Shown here: in pieces, positions 1 to 6,408 of the stretch
Position numbering within the stretch: the stretch's first letter is position 1
How the letters are laid out: each line of letters opens with the position of its first letter
DNA from: Leptospiraceae bacterium
GTDB taxonomy: Bacteria > Spirochaetota > Leptospiria > Turneriellales > Turneriellaceae
Direction: 5' to 3'
Assembly: GCA_025057195.1 (NCBI GenBank)
Contig: JANWWX010000068.1
Location: forward strand, 1 to 6,934
Length of the DNA stretch: 6,934 nt
Program-made: the position numbers and the translations under genes
Notes under the pieces: model-generated
What the model saw: the letters and a program-made list of their open reading frames with translations, nothing else
What the model was told of the DNA's origin: nothing
The model's database searches: none

Positions 1-102
1 CCTCTGGATCGCGACATGGCCATAGGATTGGTGCGCTTAGTGGCTTTTGTATTTTTAAATAACCACAGGTTGGGTGGTTATATGCCGAAATCTCAGCAGT
101 AA
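1..102 (+). CDS. C-terminal tail of an unidentified protein (partial, 5' end outside window)
   Basis: Frame 1 is open from the left edge for 33 codons and stops at TAA (100-102). The visible residues start PLDRDMAIGLVRLVAF and end in GGYMPKSQQ. There is a short hydrophobic patch (about AIGLVRLVAFVFL) and a basic, polar end. I do not recognise a family. An ATG at 16-18 could in principle begin a 28-residue peptide, but an upstream continuation of a longer gene is more likely. The stop overlaps the ATG of the next frame as TAATG, the same kind of junction seen between well-supported genes further along, which supports real translation. Alternatively the true protein continues into the frame ending at 182 through a single-base shift after position 62 (see findings). 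Confidence 0.35.
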   Translation, partial: PLDRDMAIGLVRLVAFVFLNNHRLGGYMPKSQQ

Positions 103-182
103 TGGAAGAATTCACCCACGATCTGCGCCTGGATCAGGCACGCGCGGAAAAAGCCCTTTCGGAGCTTTATCTGACCTTCTGA
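102..182 (+). CDS. Possible 26-residue small protein, or the shifted C-terminus of the preceding gene
   Basis: ATG at 102-104 shares its A with the TAA of the preceding frame and is followed by 26 sense codons and TGA (180-182). The peptide begins MEEFTHDLRLDQ and ends ALSELYLTF. It is charged and probably helical (acidic and basic residues alternate with leucines), with no membrane segment. Codon choice (CTG, CGC, GCG, GAT, ACC) resembles the confirmed genes here, so the stretch looks coding. The same frame is open back to 63, after a TAA at 60-62. No Shine-Dalgarno is visible, so expression would depend on coupling to the upstream stop. I recognise no family, and no function is proposed. 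It may be the true end of the upstream protein displaced by a sequencing error or natural frameshift. Confidence 0.25.
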   Translation: MEEFTHDLRLDQARAEKALSELYLTF

Positions 183-253
183 TTCTGCGCCAGGCGTAAG
201 CTCGCTATATCCTTTAGAGTTTACAGCCGTTGCCGGCTTGCAGACTACGCAGC

Positions 254-577
254 ATGCGACGCGCCTCCATCACACTGATCCTATCGGTGCTGCTTGCACA
301 TGGCAATTTGCTCGAGGCGAGGCGTGTCGGCAGCGACTGCATGTACAAGGGGAAAAAGCTTTGGGGGCGGGTCAAGGTTGTGACGGCTTTTCCCGATCTG
401 CGGGTCAAAGTCGTTTCTTCTTTGCCGGACCTGCGCGTGAAATTGGTGGATGCGTTTCCCGATTCGTGTGGCAAATGGCAGATGGTGGAATCATTCGCAG
501 ACCTCAAGGTGCAATTTGTCGATTCGTTCCCGGACATCACAATTGAATACGTGACAGCGTTTCCTGGGGTGCGCTGA
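254..577 (+). CDS. 7(1) septoil knot (Septknot) domain protein, exported, 107 aa
   Basis: Residues 1-22 look like a signal peptide: MRR followed by a hydrophobic core (SITLILSVLLA), with candidate cleavage sites between A15 and A22. The mature part is a single domain of near-identical 11-residue units with the pattern VKVVxxFPDL. Phe/Leu-Pro pairs begin at 46, 57, 68, (FA at) 81, 92 and 103. The period is 11 except for one 13-residue step, where SCGKWQ (71-76) is inserted. This layout, with a Cys just before the repeats (C29), a CGKW insert (C72) and a final FPG, is what I know of the 7(1) septoil knot family. These are small beta proteins whose chain forms a seven-crossing torus knot; no biochemical function is known. 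C29 and C72 could form a disulfide after export (inference). ATG 254 is chosen because it puts a normal signal peptide at the N-terminus. TTG 230 would add eight residues and has no better ribosome site. The stop overlaps the next start as TGATG. Confidence 0.9.
   Translation: MRRASITLILSVLLAHGNLLEARRVGSDCMYKGKKLWGRVKVVTAFPDLRVKVVSSLPDLRVKLVDAFPDSCGKWQMVESFADLKVQFVDSFPDITIEYVTAFPGVR
371..571 (+). repeat. Six tandem 11-residue coding repeats of the septoil knot protein
   Basis: Residues 40-106 are built from six units: VKVVTAFPDL, VKVVSSLPDL, VKLVDAFPDS, WQMVESFADL, VQFVDSFPDI and IEYVTAFPGV. Units 1-3 and 4-6 each run in strict 33-base register. A 6-base (two-residue) excess separates unit 3 from unit 4, at the CGK insert. 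Unit 2 has Leu-Pro and unit 4 Phe-Ala where the others have Phe-Pro. The DNA copies have diverged at third positions, so this is an old protein-level repeat and not a recent tandem duplication. Confidence 0.85.
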
Positions 578-1503
578 TGCACCGACTGTTGCGCTATGTG
601 CTTTATGTTTTTGCGGTGCTTTTGCTCACCATTGGGTTGTTAGTCATGGCCTTTTTCCGCGCGGATATCCCCGCACACGAGGTGGAAAAACGCTACCGCT
701 TGCCGCAGTCGCAGTTTATGGCTATCGGTGGCTTGCGCGTGCATTACACCGACGAAGGTAAAGGGGAGGCAATTTTGCTTTTGCACGGCACTGGCTCGAG
801 CCTGCACACTTGGCAAAAGTGGACTGACGGGCTGAAAGAACGTTTCCGCGTGCTGCGGCTCGATCTGCCGGGATTTGGCCTGACCGGACCTGCACCGGAC
901 CGCAACTACCGGATTGTGCGCTATGTAGAGTTCGTACGCGATTTCCTTGATCGCTTGCAGATCCGGCAGCTCAGCCTTGCTGGCAACTCGCTGGGTGGCC
1001 AGATTGCCTGGCATTTTGCTGCAGCCTATCCGGATCGGATCAATAAATTAATTCTGGTTGCCAGTGCCGGACTGCCGCGGCGCCACATCCCGATGCCGCT
1101 TTATTTAGCACGGCTACCCATTGTGGGAAAGTTAGGGCGTTATCTTTCACCGCGCTTTTTGGTGCGCAACAGTTTGTGGGAGGTTTATTTCGATCGGAGC
1201 AAGGTCACCGACGAGCTGATTGAACGGCACCATACCCTTACCCTGAGGGAAGGTAACCGACAGGCATTCATTGACCGTGCACAACAGCTTGAGGAGGGAA
1301 GCTTGGCTAATCTCGAGCGCATCACGATCCCCACGCTTATCCTGTGGGGGCGCTATGACACCTGGATTCCGGTGGAGCATGCAGAAGAATTCCACCGCCG
1401 CATGCCTTGGTCAAGGGTCGTGATTTACGACAACGCAGGCCATGTTCCACAAGAAGAGATTCCGGAGCAGACGCTTGCGGATGTATTAAAATTCCTGCAA
1501 TAG
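577..1503 (+). CDS. Membrane-anchored alpha/beta hydrolase, 308 aa
   Basis: A serine hydrolase of the alpha/beta-fold superfamily. Its substrate cannot be read from sequence. Residues 5-27 form one hydrophobic helix after basic MHRLLR, so the catalytic domain is probably tethered to the inner membrane and faces the periplasm, or less likely the protein is exported. The order is typical: oxyanion-hole HGTGSS (70-75), a DLPGFGLTG strand-loop (96-104), nucleophile elbow GNSLGG with Ser138, a cap region at about 165-240 rich in Pro, Arg and Leu, acid Asp261 in GRYDTWIP, and His289 in NAGHVPQEE. The triad is complete, and 308 residues is usual for an anchored family member. The GNSLGG elbow and NAGH end resemble C-C hydrolases and haloperoxidase-like esterases, but that does not set specificity. 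ATG overlaps the septoil-knot stop as TGATG, so the two are probably translated together. sthA begins one base after the TAG. Confidence 0.92.
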   Translation: MHRLLRYVLYVFAVLLLTIGLLVMAFFRADIPAHEVEKRYRLPQSQFMAIGGLRVHYTDEGKGEAILLLHGTGSSLHTWQKWTDGLKERFRVLRLDLPGFGLTGPAPDRNYRIVRYVEFVRDFLDRLQIRQLSLAGNSLGGQIAWHFAAAYPDRINKLILVASAGLPRRHIPMPLYLARLPIVGKLGRYLSPRFLVRNSLWEVYFDRSKVTDELIERHHTLTLREGNRQAFIDRAQQLEEGSLANLERITIPTLILWGRYDTWIPVEHAEEFHRRMPWSRVVIYDNAGHVPQEEIPEQTLADVLKFLQ

Positions 1504-1504
1504 T

Positions 1505-2890
1505 ATGGCACACTACGACGTCGTGGTCATTGGCTCTGGTCCTGCCGGTGAGGGGGCGGCGATGCAGTGCGCCAAAGATGGGCGCAACGTGGCTGTGGTT
1601 GAGCAAAACAACCTTTTGGGTGGCAATTGCCTGCATTGTGGGACAATCCCTTCAAAAGCGCTGCGCCATTCGATCCAGCGCTACCTGGAAGCGCGGTCTA
1701 ACCCACTGGTGCGCGCCCAAGCTAACACCCGCGAGCCGGAATTCCCTGAGATCATGGCTGTGGCACGGCGCATCATGGAGCGCGAGGCAGAACACAACCG
1801 CAGCTACTATGATCGCAACCGCATAAAAATTTACCATGGCAGGGCAAAGCTCACCGACCCGCACACAATTGTCATTGAGGGTGGCCGCACAGGCAGTGAA
1901 AGCATCAGTGCCGACTACATCATCATTGCCACCGGTTCGCGGCCGTACCGCCCGCCCGATGTCGTCTTCGACGAACACGTGCGCGACAGCGACACGATCC
2001 TGGAGCTAAACTCCACCCCGCGTTCGATCACTATTTACGGTGCAGGCGTGGTGGGGTGTGAGTATGCCTCGATTTTTAAGGGACTGGGCATCAAGGTGAC
2101 ACTGGTCAACCACCGTGCCAAGCTGCTCGAATTTTTGGACGACGAGATCATCGACGCATTGAGCTACCACCTGCGCGAACAAGGTGTGGTGATCAAGCAT
2201 AGCGAGGAGTACGAGAAGATCGAGCGGCACGGCAACGAAGTGGTGCTCTACCTCAAATCCGGTAAAATTATCCGTTCCGAAGTGTTGCTGTGGGCCAACG
2301 GGCGCACGGGCAACAGCGATGGTCTTTTTGCATTTGATAGCGGGATCGTGGTGGACCATCGAGGGCTGATTGCGGTCAACGAAAATTTCCAGACTGCATT
2401 GCCGCACATCTATGCTGTCGGCGACGTTGCGGGCCCACCCGCATTGGCCAGTGCGGCATTCAGTGAGGGCCGTTTTGCGGCTCTCCATATCACGCGTGGT
2501 CTGGCGCTCGGCAATTTGGTGCGCAGTGTCCCAACTGGAATTTACACCAACCCAGAAATCAGCTCGCTGGGCAAAACAGAACGCGAGCTCACTGCCGCCA
2601 AAGTCCCTTACGAAGTGGGGCAGGCACACTTCCGCAATATTGCGCGCGCGCAGATCACAGGGCAAACAGTGGGTTTACTCAAAATCCTTTTCCACCGCGA
2701 GACACTGGAGATCCTTGGCATCCACTGCTTTGGCGATCAGGCGGCAGAAATCATCCATATCGGCCAGGCGATCATGGCGCAGCCGCCACCGCACAACCGT
2801 ATCACTTGGTTTGCTGAAACGACATTCAACTACCCCACCATGGCTGAGGCGTACCGTGTGGCCGCACTCAATGGCTTGAACCGGCTTTAG
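1505..2890 (+). CDS. sthA: Si-specific (soluble) NAD(P)+ transhydrogenase, 461 aa
   Basis: A cytosolic FAD enzyme that moves reducing equivalents between NADPH and NAD+, usually draining excess NADPH. Length matches the family (about 465). FAD-binding GSGPAGEG is at 10-17, the [10 protein letters not shown] helix at 46-55, ATGSRPYRP at 142-150, the second Rossmann motif [13 protein letters not shown] at 179-191, and the FAD-ribityl motif with GD at 306-307. The dimerisation domain carries [12 protein letters not shown] (342-353), [16 protein letters not shown] (395-410) and [14 protein letters not shown] (441-454). The features separating SthA from dihydrolipoamide dehydrogenase are present: the second redox Cys is Thr47, and the C-terminal catalytic His is absent (NYPTMAE). 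Oddly, C42 is followed by C45, giving CLHC. ATG 1505 lies one base after the hydrolase stop, with no clear Shine-Dalgarno. The stop overlaps the convergent tdk stop. Confidence 0.97.
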   Translation: MAHYDVVVIGSGPAGEGAAMQCAKDGRNVAVVEQNNLLGGNCLHCGTIPSKALRHSIQRYLEARSNPLVRAQANTREPEFPEIMAVARRIMEREAEHNRSYYDRNRIKIYHGRAKLTDPHTIVIEGGRTGSESISADYIIIATGSRPYRPPDVVFDEHVRDSDTILELNSTPRSITIYGAGVVGCEYASIFKGLGIKVTLVNHRAKLLEFLDDEIIDALSYHLREQGVVIKHSEEYEKIERHGNEVVLYLKSGKIIRSEVLLWANGRTGNSDGLFAFDSGIVVDHRGLIAVNENFQTALPHIYAVGDVAGPPALASAAFSEGRFAALHITRGLALGNLVRSVPTGIYTNPEISSLGKTERELTAAKVPYEVGQAHFRNIARAQITGQTVGLLKILFHRETLEILGIHCFGDQAAEIIHIGQAIMAQPPPHNRITWFAETTFNYPTMAEAYRVAALNGLNRL

Positions 2891-3600
2891 CTTTCTGGCT
2901 CATCGGGAACGGTGTGGCAGTTGCGGCAGCGCGCCTCGTAAACAAATTGTGCGAATTCCGGTTGGTTGTCAGCGAAGAGTTTTTCCTGCAAAATGTCCTG
3001 CGAGGTACCGACCGTCACGGTCTCGCCATAATACGAAGCGGGCACATACTCCGGCTTGCCCTCATGGACCGCTTTGAGCACGAGCTTTTGGCTATGGTGC
3101 GCTTCGGCACCGCAGACCACGCAGATGGCAGAAAGTTTGAGCGATTCGTGCGCCATGGCCAAGTATTCCCCAACCGTGCGGTCGGAACCAGGAATCGGGA
3201 ATGGCAGCCGGCGGTAGTCCTGATCGAGCAACGAGAGCAGAACATCTTTGCCCTGGCGCGACAATATGCGGATCGCCTCAGTGAGAAAAATATCGAAGAA
3301 CTGCGCCTCTTCGATTGCAACCAGGTCTGTATCCGGCTCCACCAGCGACAAAATTTCCCGCGCCTGCAGCACCACGTGCGCTACTTCGCCCACCTGCAGC
3401 TTCTCATCACTGGCATGCGCCAAAAAATGCGGTAATACCTGCGTCGCATGGTAACGGTTATCGATGGCGGGTTTGAAAAGCTGCACTTTGCGCCGGGCAA
3501 TTTTGGCACGGCGGACACGGCGGAGCAGTTCCTCGGTTTTGCCGGAAAACATCGGACCGTGGATCACGCTGATTTTCCCTTTGCCGTGTTTTGCGCTCAC
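2887..3600 (-). CDS. tdk: Thymidine kinase, TK1-like (type II), 237 aa
   Basis: Phosphorylates thymidine with ATP to dTMP in the cytosolic pyrimidine salvage route. Numbered from GTG 3600: P-loop GPMFSGKT at 15-22; KPAIDNRY at 43-50; the Walker-B-like IEEAQFF at 96-102, where the family usually has IDEAQFF, with E98 at the catalytic base position; [10 protein letters not shown] at 125-134; and two zinc-binding pairs, CVVC (C160, C163) and CRNC (C225, C228). The stretch between the lasso-like [10 protein letters not shown] (189-198) and CRNC is longer than in short family members, giving 237 residues against about 190-200. The GTG start overlaps the proB TGA as GTGA, and an AGGAAC lies about 12 bases upstream. 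A TTG at 3612 would add four residues and is less likely because that AGGAAC would abut it directly. It is the last gene of the minus-strand run and converges on sthA. Confidence 0.94.
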   Translation of the reverse strand: MSAKHGKGKISVIHGPMFSGKTEELLRRVRRAKIARRKVQLFKPAIDNRYHATQVLPHFLAHASDEKLQVGEVAHVVLQAREILSLVEPDTDLVAIEEAQFFDIFLTEAIRILSRQGKDVLLSLLDQDYRRLPFPIPGSDRTVGEYLAMAHESLKLSAICVVCGAEAHHSQKLVLKAVHEGKPEYVPASYYGETVTVGTSQDILQEKLFADNQPEFAQFVYEARCRNCHTVPDEPES

Positions 3601-4385
3601 CGGTAAAACCAAGTTCCTGCATTCTCGCCGGCAAGCAATCGGCGGATCACACGGATGTCCTGGCCCGAGGCAATCGCCATGGTTTGACCCGCTTTGAGCA
3701 TTTTTTCGGCCGCCTGCAATTTGGTAATCATGCCGCCGGTGCCACCATTGCCCGCATCCCCAGCATGCCGGCGCAATTCCTGCGTGATGCGGTCGATGTG
3801 AGGGACTTTTTCACCGTTGCGATAAAAACCGTCCACGGTGGTCAGGAGGATGAGCAGTGTGTGGGGAAAAAGTAGGGCCACATCGGCTGAGAGGTTATCG
3901 TTGTCGCCGAATTTGATCTCTTCGTTGGCCACCGCGTCGTTTTCGTTGATCACCGGCACCGCTCCCCAAGCAAAAAGCTGGTTGAGTGTGGCCTTCAGAT
4001 TTTGCCGATGCTGGCGGTTAGTGAAATCGATGCGCGTCACCAAGATTTGGGCGGCGGCCAATTTCTCACGTGCGAAATTATTGCGGTATGTGTCAATGAG
4101 CAGGCTCTGCCCGAGCGAGGCGAGTGCCTGTTTTTCCCCGACGGTAGCCTGCGGCAGGCTCAAGCTGCGCATGCGGCTGAGGATAATGCGTCCAAAACCG
4201 ACAGCCCCGCTGGTCACAATGACGACTTTTTTGCCTTGTTCTTGCAGCAAACGGCACTCGCGGGCAATGCTACGAAAATAACGGCTGCGGTTTTGCTCAA
4301 TGTGGTGGGTGAGCACACCCGTTCCAAATTTGAGGACGACGTGGGTAACTTTACTCAGTCTTTGTTTAAGAGTGTTGTTTTGCAT
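3597..4385 (-). CDS. proB: Glutamate 5-kinase without PUA domain, 262 aa
   Basis: The first step of proline synthesis: ATP-dependent phosphorylation of glutamate to gamma-glutamyl phosphate in the cytosol. It is an amino-acid-kinase fold: VVLKFGTGVLT at 16-26 (Lys19, phosphate binding), VTSGAVGFG at 57-65, VINENDAV at 145-152, FGDNDNLSADVA at 159-170, and the family signature GTGGMITKLQAA at 215-226. The chain ends 36 residues after the signature, so the C-terminal PUA domain of the 367-residue enterobacterial form is absent. Such PUA-less enzymes are known, and the frame shows no sign of truncation. I chose ATG 4385 because it overlaps the dxr stop as TGATG; the TTG codon just before it (4388) would add one residue. 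proA is not in the window, so gamma-glutamyl phosphate reductase must be encoded elsewhere. The tdk start overlaps this stop. Confidence 0.95.
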   Translation of the reverse strand: MQNNTLKQRLSKVTHVVLKFGTGVLTHHIEQNRSRYFRSIARECRLLQEQGKKVVIVTSGAVGFGRIILSRMRSLSLPQATVGEKQALASLGQSLLIDTYRNNFAREKLAAAQILVTRIDFTNRQHRQNLKATLNQLFAWGAVPVINENDAVANEEIKFGDNDNLSADVALLFPHTLLILLTTVDGFYRNGEKVPHIDRITQELRRHAGDAGNGGTGGMITKLQAAEKMLKAGQTMAIASGQDIRVIRRLLAGENAGTWFYR

Positions 4386-5491
4386 CAAGTGCTATATGCC
4401 AGTTTGTGCACCAATTGGCGCGCCGCACTGTCATATTGCAACAGGCCATCAAGTGAAGTGTAGTCGTACTCCGGATAGCGGTTTTCTAAGGCACGCTCAA
4501 TCAAGTTGGCAATCTCACCAAAACGGATCGAATCGCTGAGGAATGCCTCGACTGCGGCTTCGTTGGCGGCGTTAAAAACGGCGGGAAAATACTTTCCTTC
4601 CTCCCCTGCCCGGCGGCCCAAGGCGTACGCACGGAACTTTTGGCAGTCCACTGGGAAGAACTCAAGCGACGGGAAATATTCCGGTGTGCTGCCACCAACA
4701 GTATCGGGTGGTAACTCTGGATGGTACATCGCCCAGGCAATGGGATAGCGCATGTCGGGCTGGCTGGCATGCTGCAGCACCGTGCCGTCTTTGAGCAAGA
4801 CCATGGCATGGACAAAACTCTGCGGGTGGATCACAGCATCGATTTGTGAATAGGGCAAACCAAAAAGATAATGTGCTTCGATGATTTCAAGAGCCTTATT
4901 GGCCAATCCGGCAGAATCGACGGTGATCTTTTGTCCCATCACCCAGGTCGGATGCCGCAGCACACGCTCGCGCGGTGCAGAGTGGAACTCCTCGCCACTT
5001 AAGTGGAGGAGTGGTCCCCCACTTGCGGTGAGATAGACTTTGCGCACGGCATCCGGCGGTGTTGTGGCCAAGAGGCGATAAAGGCTGTTATGCTCCGAAT
5101 CGATTGGCAAAAGCTGTGCCCCGCTGGCGCGGGTCGCTGCCATGACAAGCGGCCCTGCCACAACTAAGCTTTCTTTATTTGCCAAAAGGATTTTTTTGCT
5201 ATGGCGCGCAGCCAAAAGCGTGGTGCGCACACCGGCAGCCCCTACAATTGCGATGATGGCAAAGTCGTGCTCTTGCGCCAGCAGCTCTTCGCTGCGCGCC
5301 ACGGCATCGGGACTTGTTGTTGAAAAGCAAACTGCGTTGGGAAATTCTTGCCTTAACGCTGCGGCTTTTTTTTCGTTGTGGTGCCAAGTAAAACCGACCA
5401 GCTCAAAATCGCCAGGATGGCGGCGCACAATGTTGAGTGTTGAGTCCCCGATCGAACCAGTGGCCCCAAAAAGCAGGAGTCGGCGCCGCAT
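4385..5491 (-). CDS. dxr: 1-deoxy-D-xylulose 5-phosphate reductoisomerase, 368 aa
   Basis: Converts DXP to 2-C-methyl-D-erythritol 4-phosphate with NADPH and a divalent metal: the committed step of the MEP isoprenoid route, and the target of fosmidomycin. NADPH loop GATGSIG is at 9-15; LANKESLV at 103-110 (Lys106); metal ligands Asp131 and Glu133 in DSEH with Glu202 in NKALE; TASGGP at 155-160; the flexible-loop HPTW at 180-183; HPQSFVH at 222-228; PDMRYPIA at 245-252; and VFNAANEAAVEAF at 305-317. Full length is slightly short of the usual 380-400. The segment normally DSATMMNKGLE reads DSAGLANKALE, keeping the Asn, Lys and Glu that bind substrate or metal. ATG 5491 begins right at the Rossmann strand, 5 bases after the cdsA stop. 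An A8 tract (5366-5373) lies in codons for Glu-Lys-Lys. Confidence 0.97.
   Translation of the reverse strand: MRRRLLLFGATGSIGDSTLNIVRRHPGDFELVGFTWHHNEKKAAALRQEFPNAVCFSTTSPDAVARSEELLAQEHDFAIIAIVGAAGVRTTLLAARHSKKILLANKESLVVAGPLVMAATRASGAQLLPIDSEHNSLYRLLATTPPDAVRKVYLTASGGPLLHLSGEEFHSAPRERVLRHPTWVMGQKITVDSAGLANKALEIIEAHYLFGLPYSQIDAVIHPQSFVHAMVLLKDGTVLQHASQPDMRYPIAWAMYHPELPPDTVGGSTPEYFPSLEFFPVDCQKFRAYALGRRAGEEGKYFPAVFNAANEAAVEAFLSDSIRFGEIANLIERALENRYPEYDYTSLDGLLQYDSAARQLVHKLAYST
5366..5373 (-). repeat. A8 homopolymer tract inside dxr
   Basis: Eight T on the plus strand, so eight A in the dxr sense strand, encode the Glu-Lys-Lys at residues 40-42 (GAA AAA AAA). The tract is in frame as assembled. 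A7 also occurs at 5191-5197. Such tracts can slip during transcription or replication; no evidence here shows that they do. Confidence 0.6.
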
Positions 5492-5496
5492 GCACG

Positions 5497-6408
5497 CTAA
5501 AGTCCGCGCAGCTCCTGCACGATGTAGAAATAATAATACGCTGCGGGAATCGTGACCATCAGCGCATCGAGCAGGTCGAGCATGCCACCGTGGCCGGGGA
5601 TCAGGTTGCCCGAATCCTTAAAATTGGCATCGCGCTTGATCAGCGATTCGGTCAGATCTCCTAAAATGGAGCCCAAATAGATGACCACCGCAAAGCCGGC
5701 AAGCTCAGCATAGCCATACTGTGGCACGCGGAAATAGGCGTTGGCCACGGCGTAAAAAACCAACACCAACACCACCTGCAGCAAGAGCCCAAGGATGTAG
5801 CCTTCATAGGTCTTGTTGGGACTTACAGCAAAGCCGACTTTGTGCCGGCCGAACGCCTTACCCATGAAATAGCTGGCGGTATCGGACATCGTGGTTGCCC
5901 ACCCTACCAACCAGACATAGAACAGCCCATCTTGGAGGCTGTAGAGTAAGAATAGGTGTGCGAATGTGAAAGGGATATAGATAAAACCTAAGATATAACT
6001 GCCGAGCGCTGAAAAAGAATTTTCGATCCGGTTTTGCAAAAGCTGGTAAAGAAAAACAAAAAAGACCAGTGCAAAAATTACCCCCCCCAAGAGGGCAAAA
6101 TTCAGGCGCAGCCTACTGGCTGCAGCCCCAATTTCCGGTGTGGGAAATTTGCCGCCACTTTCTGCGGCCTGCCAGGCGAAATAGACCAAGGTGATCCAGA
6201 GCACGGCAAACGTGACACCCAAAACACGCGAAAGCCGGACCTGTGTTTTGGCCTCCGCCATGCGATAAAATTCGAGTGTGGCAATAATCCCGCAGACTAA
6301 GACGAAAATATAAAGTGGCAGCATATACCAGTGCTGCCAAGAGATGGAGAAGATGAATGCGGCGGCAATGCTCAGCCCACTCAGGATTCGCTTAGGAGTT
6401 TCACCCAT
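5497..6408 (-). CDS. cdsA: Phosphatidate cytidylyltransferase (CDP-diglyceride synthase), 303 aa
   Basis: Inner-membrane enzyme making CDP-diacylglycerol from phosphatidate and CTP, the branch point for bacterial phospholipids. It has about eight hydrophobic segments, at roughly 12-23, 29-47, 63-79, 102-121, 137-158, 163-176, 203-226 and 233-252, with a last one near 283-298. The polar loop SDTASYFMGKAFGR (175-188) and SPNKTYEG (196-203) are typical. The C-terminal signature has Ser255, Lys258-Arg259, Lys264-Asp265, Gly267, Pro271, His273-Gly-Gly275, Asp278 and Asp281. It departs from the usual pattern at one place: the Arg after Asp278 is Leu279 (DLLD instead of DRxD). A hydrophilic insert at about 82-100 separates segments 3 and 4. 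The usual upstream partner uppS is absent, and the gene opens the operon next to a divergent gene. dxr follows after 5 bases, a pairing common in bacteria. ATG 6408 is the only reasonable start. Confidence 0.96.
   Translation of the reverse strand: MGETPKRILSGLSIAAAFIFSISWQHWYMLPLYIFVLVCGIIATLEFYRMAEAKTQVRLSRVLGVTFAVLWITLVYFAWQAAESGGKFPTPEIGAAASRLRLNFALLGGVIFALVFFVFLYQLLQNRIENSFSALGSYILGFIYIPFTFAHLFLLYSLQDGLFYVWLVGWATTMSDTASYFMGKAFGRHKVGFAVSPNKTYEGYILGLLLQVVLVLVFYAVANAYFRVPQYGYAELAGFAVVIYLGSILGDLTESLIKRDANFKDSGNLIPGHGGMLDLLDALMVTIPAAYYYFYIVQELRGL
6081..6088 (-). repeat. G8 homopolymer tract inside cdsA
   Basis: Eight C on the plus strand, so eight G in the cdsA sense strand, lie in the codons for Gly108-Gly109 within the fourth membrane segment, spilling over from the preceding Leu codon. 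The frame is intact as given. G tracts of this length are typical slippage sites, but the location in a normally essential gene argues against regulated switching. Confidence 0.6.

Noticed and set aside
183..211. Possible promoter for the septoil-knot gene (TATATC at 206-211 with TTCTGC 17 bases upstream)
   Set aside because: The -10 box is passable but the -35 matches the consensus at only two positions, so it is no better than chance in 71 bases of spacer.
326..343. Lipoprotein lipobox at Cys29 of the septoil-knot protein
   Set aside because: The residues before the Cys (VGSD) do not fit the Leu-x-Ala/Gly-Cys pattern, and the Cys lies too far behind the hydrophobic core. Ordinary signal peptidase cleavage is more likely.
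214..582. Minus-strand open frame of 122 codons with Asn/Ser/Thr-rich repeats
   Set aside because: It is exactly antisense to the septoil-knot repeats. Its apparent repeats are the reverse complement of the VxxVxxFPD units, and it has no start context or gene neighbour on that strand.
2006..2665. Minus-strand open frame of 219 codons inside sthA
   Set aside because: It is antisense to a full-length, motif-complete SthA, and its composition (Cys/His/Gln-rich) is typical of a shadow frame.
1505..2890. Dihydrolipoamide dehydrogenase or mercuric reductase instead of SthA
   Set aside because: The second redox Cys (Thr47) and the C-terminal His-Pro pair are absent, while [21 protein letters not shown] and [14 protein letters not shown] are SthA-specific.
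2914..3435. Plus-strand open frame of 173 codons across tdk
   Set aside because: It is a shadow of tdk, which carries the P-loop, QFF motif and both zinc pairs. The plus-strand frame shows no recognisable domain.
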